NCBI RefSeq assembly: GCF_000317285.1
Contig: NZ_AJLN01000045.1
Span: 1 to 64,000, forward strand
Source: Chlorogloeopsis fritschii PCC 6912
Lineage (GTDB): Bacteria > Cyanobacteriota > Cyanobacteriia > Cyanobacteriales > Nostocaceae
Direction: 5' to 3'
DNA length: 64,000 nt
Shown here: positions 53,501 to 62,946 of the stretch, one piece after another
Layout: each line of letters begins with the position of its first letter
Position numbering within the stretch: the stretch's first letter is position 1
Program-made: the position numbers and the translations under genes
Notes under the pieces: model-generated
What the model was told of the DNA's origin: nothing
Databases searched by the model: none
Seen by the model: the letters and a program-made list of their open reading frames with translations, nothing else

Positions 53501-54559
53501 ATGGATAAAAAAACTTTAATTTTAGCGATCGCACCCCTGATTTTTAGCCTTACTGCTTGTAGTGGAGAGGTGGCAAACACAGGAAATAAAAGCGCGTCAC
53601 AAGCTACTCAAAGCCGTTTGGATACGATTAAAAGTCGCGGACAGTTAATTTGTGGTGTTAGCGGTGAACTACCAGGATTTAGCTTTGTCGGAACAGATGG
53701 TAAATACTCTGGATTAGATGTAGATGTATGTCGCGCCATAGCAGCGGCTTTGTTCGATAACCCAGATGCAGTAGAGTACCGCAATCTTAATGCGAAAGAG
53801 CGGTTTACAGCCGTACAAACCTCAGAAGTAGATGTTCTCAGCCGTAACACTACATATACGCTCAGTCGCGATACCTCCGTGGGTTTGGAGTTTGCACCGA
53901 TAGTCTTTTATGATGGTCAAGGCGTCATGGTTCGTAAAAGTAGCGGCAGCAAGACTCTAGCAGATCTCAAAGACAAAGCAATCTGCACTCAAACTGGTAC
54001 TACCAATGAGCAGAACTTAGCAGATCAAATGCGAAAACGGGGTATACCTTACAAACCCCTTGTCTTTGAGGATGTCAATACAGCATATGCCACTTATGCG
54101 CAAGGACGTTGTGACGCTGTTACCTCTGATAAATCCCAATTAATTTCTCGGCGCACAATTTTACCCAAGCCAGAAGATAATGTAATTCTTGATGAAAATC
54201 TATCTAGCGAGCCATTTGCTCCAGCTGTCGCCGACGGAGATAGTAAGTGGGCTAATACTGTTAAATGGGTAGTTTATTCCCTAATTAAAGCCGAAGAATT
54301 GGGAATTAATTCTCAAAATGTCGCAAAGCTTGCTAATAGTAACGATCCAGAAATTCGACGTTTTTTAGGAACTGAAGGTAACCTTGGGCAAGGGATGGGT
54401 TTGCCAAATGACTTTGCTGTCAGAATTATTAAGCACGTGGGCAACTACGGTGAAATTTACGATCGCAATTTGGGAGCAAAGACAAAGCTAAATTTTCCTC
54501 GCGGTCAAAATCAACTTTGGACAAAGGGTGGACTATTGTTTTCTCCTCCTTTTAGATAA
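53501..54559 (+). CDS. natF: Amino-acid-binding lipoprotein of the N-II (Nat/Bgt) transporter
   Basis: About 352 residues. The start at ATG 53501 (MDKKTLILAI) is preferred over ATG 53492 and TTG 53486 because it gives a clean signal peptide with lipobox LTAC. The mature part has the general L-amino-acid (BztA/AapJ) pattern: LDTIKSRGQLICGVSGELPGF, YSGLDVDVCRAIAAALF, DVLSRNTTYTLSRD. It supplies polar or acidic amino acids to NatG/NatH. Order and families match the natF-natG-natH-bgtA cluster of Anabaena/Nostoc, where the system takes up acidic and neutral polar amino acids. Confidence 0.85.
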   Translation: MDKKTLILAIAPLIFSLTACSGEVANTGNKSASQATQSRLDTIKSRGQLICGVSGELPGFSFVGTDGKYSGLDVDVCRAIAAALFDNPDAVEYRNLNAKERFTAVQTSEVDVLSRNTTYTLSRDTSVGLEFAPIVFYDGQGVMVRKSSGSKTLADLKDKAICTQTGTTNEQNLADQMRKRGIPYKPLVFEDVNTAYATYAQGRCDAVTSDKSQLISRRTILPKPEDNVILDENLSSEPFAPAVADGDSKWANTVKWVVYSLIKAEELGINSQNVAKLANSNDPEIRRFLGTEGNLGQGMGLPNDFAVRIIKHVGNYGEIYDRNLGAKTKLNFPRGQNQLWTKGGLLFSPPFR

Positions 54560-54572
54560 TCGGTTATAGCTC

Positions 54573-55499
54573 ATGCATAATTTAAAATCTCCCTTGTGGC
54601 GTGATCGGCGTTACTGGCAAATTCTTGTTCAACTAATAATTGCATTTTTAGTAGTATTTTTAGTAGTTATACTATGGATCAATCTCAACTATAATTTGCA
54701 GAAATTAGGAATTAAATTTGGATTTGATTTTCTCAAGCAACAAGCTTCATTTGATATTAGTGAAACGCCTATTGCTTACAATCCATCTGATACTTACAGT
54801 CGCGCCTTATGGGTAGGCTTAATTAACTCTTTACGAGTGGCGATCGCGGGCATTATTCTCACTACTATTATTGGTATATTTGCAGGAATAGCACGCCTAT
54901 CTGACAATTGGTTAGTACGAAATATCGCTGGGGTTTATGTAGAGATTTTTCGGAATACGCCTCTACTTTTACAATTATTATTTTGGTACTTTGCTGTTTT
55001 TCTGAGTTTACCTAAGATAGAAAACCAAATTTCTGTTTTGAGTTTAGTTTATATCAGTCAAAGTGGTGTGCAATTCCCGTGGTTTAGGCTCTCTTCAGAA
55101 TTTTTTGCTTTGCTAATGGGATTGACTTTTTATACTGGTGCGTTTATCGCTGAAATTGTGCGAGGTGGTATTCAATCTGTACCAAAGGGACAATGGGAAG
55201 CAGCCCGTTCCTTGGGTTTAAAGCCTGGTTTGGTGATGCGACTGGTGATTTTTCCTCAAGCTTTGCGAGTCATAGTGCCACCACTGACAAGTCAATATCT
55301 GAATTTGACTAAAAACTCTAGTTTAGCGATCGCCGTAGGCTATCCCGATATATATTTTGTTGCTTCTACTACTTTTAACCAAACTGGTAGAGCGGTAGAA
55401 GCTATGTTGTTGATTATGCTTACTTATCTGACATTGAGTTTGACAATTTCTTTGGGAATGAACTTTTTTAATAGGATGGTGGCGATTAAAGAAAGATAA
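54573..55499 (+). CDS. natG: Amino-acid ABC permease
   Basis: A 308-residue inner-membrane permease of the His/Glu/Gln/Arg family. The conserved cytoplasmic loop is EAARSLGLKPGLVMRLVIFPQALRV. A central periplasmic segment and a FRNTPLLLQLLFWYF motif are typical of BztB/AapQ permeases. It begins 13 bases after natF. A 227-base gap, almost entirely repeats, separates it from natH. Confidence 0.87.
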   Translation: MHNLKSPLWRDRRYWQILVQLIIAFLVVFLVVILWINLNYNLQKLGIKFGFDFLKQQASFDISETPIAYNPSDTYSRALWVGLINSLRVAIAGIILTTIIGIFAGIARLSDNWLVRNIAGVYVEIFRNTPLLLQLLFWYFAVFLSLPKIENQISVLSLVYISQSGVQFPWFRLSSEFFALLMGLTFYTGAFIAEIVRGGIQSVPKGQWEAARSLGLKPGLVMRLVIFPQALRVIVPPLTSQYLNLTKNSSLAIAVGYPDIYFVASTTFNQTGRAVEAMLLIMLTYLTLSLTISLGMNFFNRMVAIKER

Positions 55500-55502
55500 G
55501 AA

Positions 55503-55567
55503 TATAGCAGGGAATAGGGTTGGGGGAACAGGGAGAGGGGGAGACAAGGGGACACGGGGACAAGGGG
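55503..55567. repeat. Purine-rich heptamer-like repeats
   Basis: GGGAATAGGGTTGGGGGAAC, GGGAGAGGGGGAGACAAGG and GGACACGGGGACAAGGGGAG are units of the GGGGACA type. They start immediately after the natG stop. Confidence 0.55.
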
Positions 55568-55581
55568 AGTAATAAATAATT

Positions 55582-55609
55582 GTACAGACGCGATTAATCG
55601 CGTCTGTAC
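55582..55609. repeat. Perfect 28-bp palindrome (ACGCGAT...ATCGCGT family)
   Basis: Arm GTACAGACGCGATT directly followed by its exact complement. It lies in the natG-natH spacer and could form a stable hairpin in the operon mRNA. Confidence 0.75.
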
Positions 55610-55622
55610 CCACTAACTACTG

Positions 55623-55690
55623 TACGGGCGGGTTTAGAAGATAAATTATCAGTTTGAAGGCAAGATAATCAACAAAACCCGCCCCTACTA
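55623..55690 (-). repeat. Dispersed repeat with GGGCGGGTTT termini, copy 2
   Basis: Inverted relative to 12061-12124. It begins TACGGGCGGGTTTAGAAG and ends CAACAAAACCCGCCCCTACT. Both copies share the ATAAATTATCAGTTTGAA core. Confidence 0.75.
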
Positions 55691-55726
55691 ACAAATGAAT
55701 AATGACCAATGACTAACTTTTAAAAT

Positions 55727-56863
55727 ATGAATTGGCTGCGTAAAAACTTGTTTAATACCTGGTACAACAGCATATTAACTGTTGTCTGTTTGGTATTACT
55801 GTTCTGGATAGGTTGGGGTGTTTTGAGTTGGGCGATCGCTCAAGCACAATGGGAAGTTATTGGGGTAAATTTGCGTTTATTTTTTGTCGGTCGTTTTCCC
55901 CCAACATTATACTGGCGAGTTTGGATTGTGTTAGCAATAGCCTCCACGTTACTAGCTCTGACTTGGGGAGTTTTCTTTAGCAAACAAAGTGTGAACAGCC
56001 GACGAATTAACCTTTTTGCTTTGATTCTCTGCGGAGTCTTATTGTTTTTACCCCTAGATTTAAATACCCGCCTTTGGTTGCTGATAATCATAATTTTAAT
56101 ATTTGCAGGTTTTTGGCTGGGGAGAAGATGGAGTGGTGCGATCGCGCCTTGGCTTTCGCTTGCATGGTTGTTATCTTTCCCTGTGATATTTTGGTTAATT
56201 GGTGGTGGATTTGGTTTAAGACCAGTACCAACAAGTTTATGGAATGGTTTGCTGCTTACTCTCCTCATGGCAGCAGTTAGTATTGTGCTTTCTTTTCCCA
56301 TTGGCGTGTTACTAGCTTTAGGACGTACTAGCAACCTACCTATAGTCCGTTGGTTATGTATTTTGTACATTGAAATTATTCGGGGGCTGCCACTAATTGG
56401 GATTTTATTTTTTGCTCAGGTGATGTTTCCCTTGTTTCTGCCAGGGGAAATTCGTTTGGATAGAGTTTTGCGTGCCATTGCTGGATTAGTTTTTTTTAGT
56501 GCTGCTTATATGGCAGAAAATGTGCGCGGCGGACTCCAAGCTATTCCTCGCGGACAAGTTGAAGCCGCCAAAGCCCTGGGACTCAACGCTTCCTTGGTTG
56601 TGCTATTAATTGTCCTGCCTCAAGCCTTGCGTGTTGCAATTCCGGCAATTGTTGGTCAATTTATCGGATTATTTAAAGACACTTCACTTTTATCTTTGGT
56701 GGGATTAGTAGAGCTTACAGGAATTGCCCGTTCTATTTTGGCACAACCACAATTTCTCGGTCGTTATGCAGAAGTTTATCTGTTTATTGGCTTAATTTAC
56801 TGGCTATTTTGTTATGCTATGTCGCTGGCTGCTCGGCGCTTAGAGAAGCAGTTAGTGAACTGA
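55727..56863 (+). CDS. natH: Amino-acid ABC permease
   Basis: A 378-residue permease with about eight hydrophobic segments, longer than natG as in the BztC/AapM branch. The coupling loop is EAAKALGLNASLVVLLIVLPQALRV, and RGLPLIGILFFAQVMFP is the permease motif near the membrane domain start. It would form the heterodimeric channel with NatG and be energised by BgtA. An ATG at 55727 directly follows a short ATGACTA-type repeat. Confidence 0.87.
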   Translation: MNWLRKNLFNTWYNSILTVVCLVLLFWIGWGVLSWAIAQAQWEVIGVNLRLFFVGRFPPTLYWRVWIVLAIASTLLALTWGVFFSKQSVNSRRINLFALILCGVLLFLPLDLNTRLWLLIIIILIFAGFWLGRRWSGAIAPWLSLAWLLSFPVIFWLIGGGFGLRPVPTSLWNGLLLTLLMAAVSIVLSFPIGVLLALGRTSNLPIVRWLCILYIEIIRGLPLIGILFFAQVMFPLFLPGEIRLDRVLRAIAGLVFFSAAYMAENVRGGLQAIPRGQVEAAKALGLNASLVVLLIVLPQALRVAIPAIVGQFIGLFKDTSLLSLVGLVELTGIARSILAQPQFLGRYAEVYLFIGLIYWLFCYAMSLAARRLEKQLVN

Positions 56864-56883
56864 GAGCTTGTACTACTCTCAAT

Positions 56884-56950
56884 CGTAAGGTGGACACTGT
56901 CTATAACGTAAAAATAAGGGTTTGAGGAAAGTTGGCAGTGCCCACCCTAC
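56884..56950 (-). mobile_element. MITE-like element with GTAGGGTGGGCACT termini, copy 2
   Basis: Inverted copy of 47194-47260. It sits between natH and bgtA and overlaps the non-coding extension upstream of the real bgtA start. Confidence 0.8.
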
Positions 56951-56993
56951 AAAATTTCTCATCGAAAATATAGAAAATGAGGAGTTAATTTCT

Positions 56994-57734
56994 GTGTCAG
57001 AACAAAAACCGATAATTATTGCTGATAATGTTCACAAATGGTATGGTAAATTCCATGCTCTGCGAGGTATAAGTCTAACAGTAAATCTTGGAGAAGTAGT
57101 AGTCTTAATGGGGCCTTCTGGTTCGGGTAAATCAACTTTAATCCGTACATTTAATGCTTTAGAAGATTATCAAAAAGGTAAAATAGAAATTGATGGAATT
57201 ACCCTCAGCCATGATTTACGAAATATTGAAGCAATTCGCCGAGAAGTGGGGATGGTATTTCAACAGTTCAATTTATTTCCCCATTTAACGGTGATTCAAA
57301 ATATTACTTTGGCACCAATTTGGGTGCGTCATTTGCCAAAGGTAAAAGCTAAAGAATTGGCAATACAACTACTAGAGCGAGTAGGCATTTTAGAACAGGC
57401 ATATAAATACCCAGGACAGTTGTCTGGAGGACAACAGCAGAGAGTAGCGATCGCTCGTGCTTTAGCTATGCAACCTAAAATCATGCTTTTTGATGAACCA
57501 ACCTCTGCTTTAGATCCAGAGATGGTGCGAGAAGTTTTAGAGGTGATGCGGAGTCTTGCCCGTGATGGCATGACAATGGTAGTTGTCACCCACGAAGTTG
57601 GATTTGCTCGTGAAGTCGCCGATCGAGTTATTTTGATGGATAACGGCAATCTAGTGGAATCAGCTACCCCTGACAGCTTTTTTAATAATCCCCAAGAAGA
57701 ACGTACCCGGCAATTTTTATCACAAATTCTTTAG
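56994..57734 (+). CDS. bgtA: Amino-acid ABC transporter ATP-binding protein
   Basis: The ATPase has Walker [10 protein letters not shown], signature LSGGQQQR, Walker [12 protein letters not shown] and switch VTHEVGFA. The start is set at GTG 56994 (VSEQKPIII) with TGAGGAG nine bases upstream, giving 246 residues, the usual length. An ATG at 56922 would add 24 residues, translated largely from the MITE, which are unlikely to be real. In Anabaena BgtA serves both the NatFGH system and the basic amino-acid (Bgt) system. No T-run terminator is obvious after the stop. Confidence 0.88.
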   Translation: MSEQKPIIIADNVHKWYGKFHALRGISLTVNLGEVVVLMGPSGSGKSTLIRTFNALEDYQKGKIEIDGITLSHDLRNIEAIRREVGMVFQQFNLFPHLTVIQNITLAPIWVRHLPKVKAKELAIQLLERVGILEQAYKYPGQLSGGQQQRVAIARALAMQPKIMLFDEPTSALDPEMVREVLEVMRSLARDGMTMVVVTHEVGFAREVADRVILMDNGNLVESATPDSFFNNPQEERTRQFLSQIL

Positions 57735-57989
57735 CTTAATAGAAATTATATGTGGATTGCAATACCTTTAATTTCAGTTAAGGGATTACCAAGAAATAAA
57801 TTATTCAAATAAAAAAACCACAGAGACACTGAGAGCACTGAGAAATAAGAAACAGAGAGGTCTATTAAGTTAGGTTATTGAGTTGTTTTACATTTGGAAG
57901 TGCCTAATTTAGATATTTTTCTATCTAAAAGGTGATGCAAAATTAATATAACAGCTTTTTAAAATAAAACAACTTCTCCAATATTTAAT

Positions 57990-58994
57990 ATGCCTGATTA
58001 TTCCACCATTACAGCAGAAATAATTCAGCAAGCGCAAACTATCGAGGATGTTCTTCCAATCAAAAATGAAGCTTGCCGCTCAAAATTCTTTTTCCATCCT
58101 CATCCCACCCCAAAAGTTTGCCTGTTCTTTCACGGATTTACTGCTGGCCCTTACCAATTTGAACCATTGGGAAAAACTTTGTTTGAATCTGGTTACAATG
58201 TTTTGATACCGTTACAGCCTGGTCATGGAGTAGCCGGCAATTGGAATGGTGACAACCCTCCTCCTCTGCCTACAGAACAAGAGGTATATCAAGAGTTTGC
58301 ATCTTCCTGGCTGCAAGTAGCACGAAATTTAGGAGAGCAGATAATTATTGGTGGATTATCTACAGGTGGTAACTTGGCAGCTTGGTTGGCACTAGAATAC
58401 CCCCAAGAAATAGAGAAAGCTATACTGTTTGCTCCCTATGTTAGTAGTAATAATCCAATCGTCAATTTTCTTGTAGAAATACTTCCTTTTTATTATGAAT
58501 GGTTGAATAAAGATAATCCCGGTAATTTTGGTTATCACGGTTTTCGCATTCCGGCACTGCGATTATTTTTAGATATGGGTCAAACAGTACTGGAGCGAGT
58601 AGAGAAAGAAGCCGCAGTGCCAATGTTTGTTATTTCTAGTGAAAGTGACCCCACAATTGACCATAATGAACTACGAGCTTTATTTTTAGCTTTAAGAAAG
58701 AATCAGCATCAATCTTGGTATTTTAACTTTGAGAAAGTTTTTGAAATTCCCCATACCATGATGACTAAGGCTGAAGGTAATAACTATCAAGACTTATTGA
58801 TTACCATAGCTAAAGCTTATATTGAAAGTGATATTACTTGGGATGAATTACTAAAAATTGGTTATCAAATATTGCAAGGAAAAAATTTTGATTTTGCTGC
58901 ATCACAATTCAATTTAACCAAACAAATTTCTCCAGATGTGTCAGTTTTATTGACAGTGATGGAGAAGAAAACAATTATTGAGCAAATTCTGTAG
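57990..58994 (+). CDS. Alpha/beta-hydrolase (esterase-like)
   Basis: A 334-residue protein of the alpha/beta-hydrolase fold: oxyanion motif FFHGFTAGPYQFEPL (46-60), nucleophile GGLSTGG (S124), probable acid in VISSESDPTIDHNE and His in EIPHTMMTK. A C-terminal extension of about 60 residues follows. It resembles carboxylesterases and monoglyceride lipases; the substrate is unknown. The stop codon TAG is created by the first bases of the MITE that starts at 58991. Confidence 0.78.
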   Translation: MPDYSTITAEIIQQAQTIEDVLPIKNEACRSKFFFHPHPTPKVCLFFHGFTAGPYQFEPLGKTLFESGYNVLIPLQPGHGVAGNWNGDNPPPLPTEQEVYQEFASSWLQVARNLGEQIIIGGLSTGGNLAAWLALEYPQEIEKAILFAPYVSSNNPIVNFLVEILPFYYEWLNKDNPGNFGYHGFRIPALRLFLDMGQTVLERVEKEAAVPMFVISSESDPTIDHNELRALFLALRKNQHQSWYFNFEKVFEIPHTMMTKAEGNNYQDLLITIAKAYIESDITWDELLKIGYQILQGKNFDFAASQFNLTKQISPDVSVLLTVMEKKTIIEQIL

Positions 58995-59059
58995 GGTGGG
59001 CACTTTTAAGCTTTTGGTAAAACTCCTATTTTACGTTCTTTACAGTGCCCACCTTACGG
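58991..59059 (+). mobile_element. MITE-like element with GTAGGGTGGGCACT termini, copy 3
   Basis: GTAGGGTGGGCACTTTTAAG at the left and ACAGTGCCCACCTTACGG at the right are inverted terminal repeats. The TAG in its second to fourth bases is the stop of the upstream hydrolase gene. Confidence 0.8.
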
Positions 59060-59147
59060 TTGAGGCTCACAAAAAAGAGTTGCAAATAATGAAAATCCCT
59101 GCCCTTGCAAGAAGGACTAGGGAAACATTCAGAGCTTCTCAAAACAA

Positions 59148-60023
59148 CTATTTAGCGCTTTCTGGCAATGCTGATGGATATATACCTTCGACAATTAACA
59201 CAGGTCTTGTGTTGTATTCCTTCTCTAATTGTCCTCGCAATTGTTGGTTCCAACCAAAATTGTAGTCTCTCTCAAGCTCAGTAACAACAAATGGGCGGAG
59301 TGTACCAGTAGCAACAATCCTTTCGCCTTGTTTAATAGGAGCTTTTTCTTTGATTTGATCCGTCACTAAAACTAACAATGGATTATCGCCAAGGAGTGTA
59401 TCGTCTTCAAGGACAAATGCACTAGGACTGTAAATTCTTTCGACCTCGGCAGGTACAGCAATTACCTTATTGTAGTATTTTTGTGGTTGTTCACTGATTT
59501 CTCCTGGTACTGGTGCCAAGGCAATTGACCGTGCAATAATTGCTGGTCTACCTTCATACTCTCGATAAGAATCTTGACCTAAATTTAAGCCGTATTCTTG
59601 TTGAATAGCATTGGGATCAAATTTAGTAACTGTACCCGTTACTTGCAATCTTGAATCTTGAGGTATGGGCCAGTTGACAGTTTGACCAGTATTATTTACA
59701 ACGACTATTCTTTCACCGCTAAAAACTTCCCTGTCAGTAATTGTAAATACTTTGTCATTTAGCCTATTAATAGGCTGGCTTCTGACAGTCACAAGTTTAC
59801 CTATAAGAGCATCTGTCTTCTGACTAACATCCGGTGCAGTAACGTTTTCTTTTTCTGCTACAGGTTTAGAAGTATCAGGAGCTTCTGCTGCTGGAGATTG
59901 AGGAGTAGTTGCTTGCTGTTGGTTAGGCGCACATGCAGGAAGAACTATCGCCGCTAATGCAATAGCTAGGGCACCTATGCGATTATTCCAACCTCCTTTT
60001 TGATATTGATTAAAAGTTGTCAT
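59148..60023 (-). CDS. Exported lipoprotein of unknown function
   Basis: A 291-residue lipoprotein: signal peptide with lipobox ending at LPACAP (Cys about residue 31), then a Pro/Ala/Gln-rich linker (about 33-65) and two beta-rich modules (about 70-130 and 175-245) that look like repeated small barrels (LIGKLVTVRSQPINRLND; YNKVIAVPAEVERIYSPSAF). The family is unknown to me. A strong Shine-Dalgarno (AAGGAGG) supports the start. It is convergent with the hydrolase gene. Confidence 0.6.
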   Translation of the reverse strand: MTTFNQYQKGGWNNRIGALAIALAAIVLPACAPNQQQATTPQSPAAEAPDTSKPVAEKENVTAPDVSQKTDALIGKLVTVRSQPINRLNDKVFTITDREVFSGERIVVVNNTGQTVNWPIPQDSRLQVTGTVTKFDPNAIQQEYGLNLGQDSYREYEGRPAIIARSIALAPVPGEISEQPQKYYNKVIAVPAEVERIYSPSAFVLEDDTLLGDNPLLVLVTDQIKEKAPIKQGERIVATGTLRPFVVTELERDYNFGWNQQLRGQLEKEYNTRPVLIVEGIYPSALPESAK

Positions 60024-60575
60024 TTTTCCTCCTTATTATTAAACTTATTGGAACAAATTCATAACTACCTACCCTTTCTAATCTTTTTCATGTTGATTAG
60101 AAATTACCTAAAAGATATTAGTAGTTACTTTTGATCCCTATTATTTTTTGCTTGAGAAAATATTAACGACACTAGTCTAGTCTAAAAAATTGAATAGCCT
60201 TAACCTTCTATCTAAAGAAAGAAAGCCAAAGATAGATTATTTGTTCTGATAACTTTAATCGTTAGTCAATCCATTATTTTAAAATTCTGAAGCTGTAAAT
60301 TACAGATCCCCGACTTCTATAAGAAGTCGGGGATCTTGTGTTCTGCAAATGATTTAGGACTGCTGTATTCTGCCTTATTTTCACTGAAGATATCTGTATC
60401 AAAAAAAATACTGAATACCGTAAAATTATCATTAGACTTATATATACCATCTTGCTAAAATTTGGTCACTTATCACTGTAATATAAAGCACTTACATAAT
60501 TAGTTGATATCAACAGTGTTTTTTTACAGAAGTATTAGTATGTTTTCTCTGACTCAGTAGTCAAGATTATAAAAA
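60024..60575. other. Divergent intergenic region with one hairpin repeat
   Basis: About 550 AT-rich bases between divergent genes; promoters for both are expected. The CCCGACTT hairpin at 60303-60336 is the only recognised element. No gene or known RNA was found. Confidence 0.45.
60303..60336. repeat. CCCGACTT hairpin repeat, copy 3
   Basis: AGATCCCCGACTTCTATAAG and the facing AGAAGTCGGGGATCT form a perfect stem with the loop changed relative to the copy at 53411-53445. Confidence 0.8.
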
Positions 60576-61766
60576 ATGTTAATGAATAATATGGGTGAAA
60601 AGCCAAATTTAGGAAGCAAGTTTAAAAAAAAAGTTGATAATTTCTTTGTTTTCTTGGAAATTTTTGAATGTGAAGGAGGAATCCAATCCTACATCAAGGA
60701 TATTTTTCGTGCCTATCTAAGTTTTACTGAAGCCTATCATGGTCAAGTATTTTTACTAAGAGATAGCTTCTGTTGCTCAAATCCTTATCAGTGTGAGCGT
60801 TTACAGTTTCATTACTTTAAAAGTCATTCTCCCCAAATTGGGAGAGTTAAAATCACAGCAGCTTTGCTAAAATCTCTGCTACAACAACACCCTCAACACG
60901 TTTTTTGCGGTCATATAAAACTAGCAGTATTAGTACAAACTCTCTGCCAGCCCTTAGGAATTCCTTACACTGTCCTAACTTATGGTAAGGAAGTATGGGA
61001 GGTGCTTCCACCTCAGCAGCAACGCGCTCTTGCCTGTGCCGCCAAGATTTTAACAATTAGTCGTTACAGTCGCGATCGCCTCTGTGCAGCAAATAATATC
61101 GAACCCAACAAGGTACACCTACTTCCTTGTGCTATTGATGAAAATAAATTTACTCCAGGTATCAAACAGCCAGAATTAATCGATAAGTATGATTTGGCAG
61201 GGGCAAAGATATTAATGACCGTAGCACGACTGTGGTCAGGAGATATCTACAAAGGTGTAGATGTGACAATTAGAGCTTTACCGCAAATATCTCAAGCTTT
61301 TCCAGAAGTAAAATATTTGGTAATTGGCCGTGGTGACGATCAACCTCGATTAGCCCAGCTAGCAAAAGATTTAGGTGTAGCAGAACGTGTAATATTTGCT
61401 GGCTTCATCCCTACAGAGGAACTAATAACACACTATCGCCTTGCAGATGCCTACGTTATGCCTTCTCAAGAGGGATTTGGTATTGTTTATCTTGAGGCAA
61501 TGGCTTGTGGTGTGCCTGTACTTGCTGGTGATGCCGATGGCTCATCTGAACCGTTGCAAGATGGGAAATTGGGATGGCGGGTACCGCACCGCGATCCTGA
61601 TGCTGTAGCCAAAGCTTGCATTGAAATACTCAAAGGACACGATCAGCGTTGTGATGGGCAGTGGTTGCGAGAAGAAGCGATCGCTTGTTTTGGGATGAAT
61701 GCTTTTCAGGAGCGGTTACGACAAGAATTGTTGTTTGTTGAACCTACACCCTTATCCAGTTGTTAA
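60576..61766 (+). CDS. GT4-family glycosyltransferase
   Basis: A 396-residue GT-B glycosyltransferase. The N-terminal domain contains EIFECEGGIQSYIKDIFRAYL (acceptor-binding glycine loop), and the C-terminal half has TVARLWSGDIYKGVDVTIRALPQI, FAGFIPTEELITHYRLADAYVMPSQEGFGIVYLEAMACGVPVLAG, the EGFGIVYLE E-x7-E motif of GT4. It would transfer a sugar from a nucleotide donor; the acceptor is not evident. It is a single gene. Confidence 0.87.
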   Translation: MLMNNMGEKPNLGSKFKKKVDNFFVFLEIFECEGGIQSYIKDIFRAYLSFTEAYHGQVFLLRDSFCCSNPYQCERLQFHYFKSHSPQIGRVKITAALLKSLLQQHPQHVFCGHIKLAVLVQTLCQPLGIPYTVLTYGKEVWEVLPPQQQRALACAAKILTISRYSRDRLCAANNIEPNKVHLLPCAIDENKFTPGIKQPELIDKYDLAGAKILMTVARLWSGDIYKGVDVTIRALPQISQAFPEVKYLVIGRGDDQPRLAQLAKDLGVAERVIFAGFIPTEELITHYRLADAYVMPSQEGFGIVYLEAMACGVPVLAGDADGSSEPLQDGKLGWRVPHRDPDAVAKACIEILKGHDQRCDGQWLREEAIACFGMNAFQERLRQELLFVEPTPLSSC

Positions 61767-61955
61767 AATCTGCTTCAGAAATATGTATCACGCCTGAGAT
61801 GAATGATACAAAAGGTATCATTAACTTCTGTTTGCTGATTTTGGGTGCGATCGCTAACAGTCGGTTGTGGTTCACTCTAGAAAAACCACTGCCCGCAACA
61901 ACGCCCCACAATTTCTTAAACTGGATCTGCAAGACACTCACAAACGCCTAAGAAG

Positions 61956-62825
61956 ATGAAAGCATCTGCAAAATTCGATTTTGAGGACGAGAAGTTTAAC
62001 GCACCCCCTTCTCAAATCATCCCTTGGTGTCAGATGATTAATCCTCGGTATGGCAACAATGGTATTCAACATTATGGTTTGGCAATTAAACTAGATAACG
62101 CTCATGCTGTGGGCTTTCAGCCAGATGACAATTGGCAGCAGGTAGAGCATGAATTTAGCTCTGGATTAGAAACGGTATATATCACTACTACCCCCCGCAT
62201 AGTTATCGTCAGGCGAGGGCCTTTGTCTGTCAAAGATAGGGAAACTGGTATTAAGCTCGGTACCCTTAGAGATAATTACGATGCTTTTTTAGCAGATAAA
62301 CTTAAATTTAAAACTTTTACACGCTACTTAATTTTTCTGGTCGCAGAAAATAAAAAGTTTTTACATGAATTGCCTTTGCAATTAACCCTAAACGGTGCAG
62401 CAGGAGCAAGTTTTAGCAAAGCCTATTGTGAATATCAACAAGGTAGAGTTGCAGGTGGATTCGTCGCCGAACTAGAAAGGGCATATGCCGGGTATCGCAA
62501 GCAACCTTTAACGCCAAAAGGGCAGCTATTTCATGCTCACGGAATTTTTTGTCCTATGATTGATTGCGAAGAAAGAGGCATTGAGCCAAACACGGTTCTA
62601 GTTGCTTCAACTGTGGATTATAAACATCCTACTATTGGGACGTTAACACAATATTTGATTGCTTCTGATTCTCCAGAGTCAGAAATCATTATCAAGACTT
62701 TTGAAGAACACAAAGAGTTTGGTAGGGAAACTGTGAAAGCGGAAACAGCAAAGATGGTGCCTGTAGGGGTTTCTAGCTCCTACATTTACCCAGATGAAGA
62801 TGATTTTGGTTATCCGCCTTACTAG
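61956..62825 (+). CDS. DUF5895-like cyanobacterial protein
   Basis: A 289-residue soluble protein. It starts MKASAKFDFEDEKFNAPPSQ and has QIIPWCQMINPRYGNNGIQHYGLAI, RIVIVRRGPLSVKDRETG, LTLNGAAGASFSKAYCEYQQG and an acidic, Pro/Tyr-rich C-terminus (YPDEDDFGYPPY). I recall this pattern as DUF5895, a cyanobacterial family without known function; that label needs confirmation. An acidic C-terminal tip is also seen in single-strand-DNA-binding proteins, but no such fold is evident. It stands 190 bases after the glycosyltransferase gene. Confidence 0.55.
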   Translation: MKASAKFDFEDEKFNAPPSQIIPWCQMINPRYGNNGIQHYGLAIKLDNAHAVGFQPDDNWQQVEHEFSSGLETVYITTTPRIVIVRRGPLSVKDRETGIKLGTLRDNYDAFLADKLKFKTFTRYLIFLVAENKKFLHELPLQLTLNGAAGASFSKAYCEYQQGRVAGGFVAELERAYAGYRKQPLTPKGQLFHAHGIFCPMIDCEERGIEPNTVLVASTVDYKHPTIGTLTQYLIASDSPESEIIIKTFEEHKEFGRETVKAETAKMVPVGVSSSYIYPDEDDFGYPPY

Positions 62826-62946
62826 GCTATTAGCTGTTGAAATTCATCTATGTTACGTTTGATTAATACTCCGCCTTTGCAGTACATATGTACTATAATT
62901 TTGTGGTTGAGAGAAACTTACTTGCATATCTGCAAGGAGAAAGGCA

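Noticed and set aside
56922-56993. N-terminal extension of BgtA
   Set aside because: The 24 residues are translated mainly from the MITE; the GTG at 56994 has a good ribosome binding site and gives the family length.
61760-61951. 63-codon frame between the glycosyltransferase and DUF5895-like genes, and its reverse frame
   Set aside because: Both strands are open by chance over the same short interval and there is no start signal.
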